NCBI GenBank assembly: GCA_023807065.1
Contig: JAJJLU010000456.1
Location: 1 to 41,132 of the forward strand
Source of the DNA: Isotricha intestinalis
Taxonomy: Eukaryota > Ciliophora > Litostomatea > Vestibuliferida > Isotrichidae
DNA length: 41,132 bases
Direction: 5' to 3'
The notes under the pieces are model-generated. The model was not told where the DNA came from and made no database searches. It saw nothing but the letters and a program-made list of their open reading frames with translations. Position numbers and translations under genes: made by a program. Positions 41,080 to 41,132 of this stretch are shown here, piece after piece. Positions within the stretch are counted from its first letter, which is position 1. Every line of letters begins with the position of its first letter.

Positions 41080-41132
41080 GGGGATTGGGGATTGGGGATT
41101 GGGGATTGGGGATTGGGGATTGGGGATTGGGG
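41080..41132 (+). repeat. Right telomere, (GGGGATT)7 plus GGGG
   Basis: 53 bases of perfect GGGGATT repeat running to the window end, with the G-rich strand at the 3' side as at a chromosome terminus. The C-strand unit is CCCCAAT. The last gene ends 254 bases before it. Confidence 0.95.

Noticed and set aside
1..41132. tRNA, rRNA, CRISPR or transposase genes
   Set aside because: No TTCRANN-type tRNA arm in a cloverleaf context, no rRNA-like GC-rich block, no regular spacer-repeat array and no transposase or integrase motif was seen on reading. A covariance-model scan was not possible.

Overview
The window looks like a small, gene-dense macronuclear chromosome of a ciliate. It is extremely AT-rich, and its right end is a clean run of seven and a half GGGGATT units (C-strand CCCCAAT). 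The left end starts with CCCCAA, as if one partial repeat of the opposite telomere remained, so the 41 kb may be almost a whole chromosome (inference). All intact genes read in the standard code and all stop at TAA; no TAA or TAG is read through as Gln. Introns are tiny (25-39 nt, GTAWAAT...TTTAG). Standard code, extreme AT content, minute introns and a CCCCAAT telomere together fit a litostomatean (rumen, Entodinium-like) ciliate. I recall CCCCAAT being reported for that group but could not check it.

Layout. 219-9650: a split DOT1-like methyltransferase; an IQ-motif protein with a long Glu/Lys tail, divergent from a VHS-GAT (TOM1/ESCRT-0-like) adaptor; a PUS7/TruD pseudouridine synthase; a kelch protein broken by one missing base, divergent from a PB1-coiled-coil-FW (NBR1-like) protein. 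10203-17822: three lipid-transport genes in a row, namely an anoctamin, a Neo1/ATP9-class P4-ATPase and a GLTP-fold protein with ceramide-1-phosphate-type residues. Between the first two lies a 25-bp perfect inverted repeat carrying telomere-like GGGGATGGGGAT. 18183-30045: a Ubl plus B-box protein, a 967-aa coiled-coil protein and a giant USP-family deubiquitinase, whose C-terminus runs on through two small introns. 30207-38867: a protein with F-x-P repeats, a coiled-coil protein, a degenerate HD-domain protein, a double calcyphosin-like EF-hand protein and importin alpha, whose IBB domain lies partly on a previously hidden first exon. 38868-41132: non-coding subtelomere, a decaying N-myristoylated Cys-rich repeat gene, and the telomere.

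Functional themes are membrane lipid asymmetry (scramblase-type, flippase, lipid transfer), ubiquitin/endosome/autophagy (USP, VHS-GAT, PB1-FW, Ubl-B-box) and calcium/calmodulin or cytoskeletal proteins (IQ, calcyphosin-like, F-x-P, coiled coils). I see no mobile-element genes, CRISPR, rRNA or tRNA. The most unusual items are the telomere-like inverted repeat, a repeated YGGTTTTTTTT element about 25 nt after three neighbouring stop codons, a catalytically dead HD protein, and three frameshifts that each fit loss of one C from a C run.
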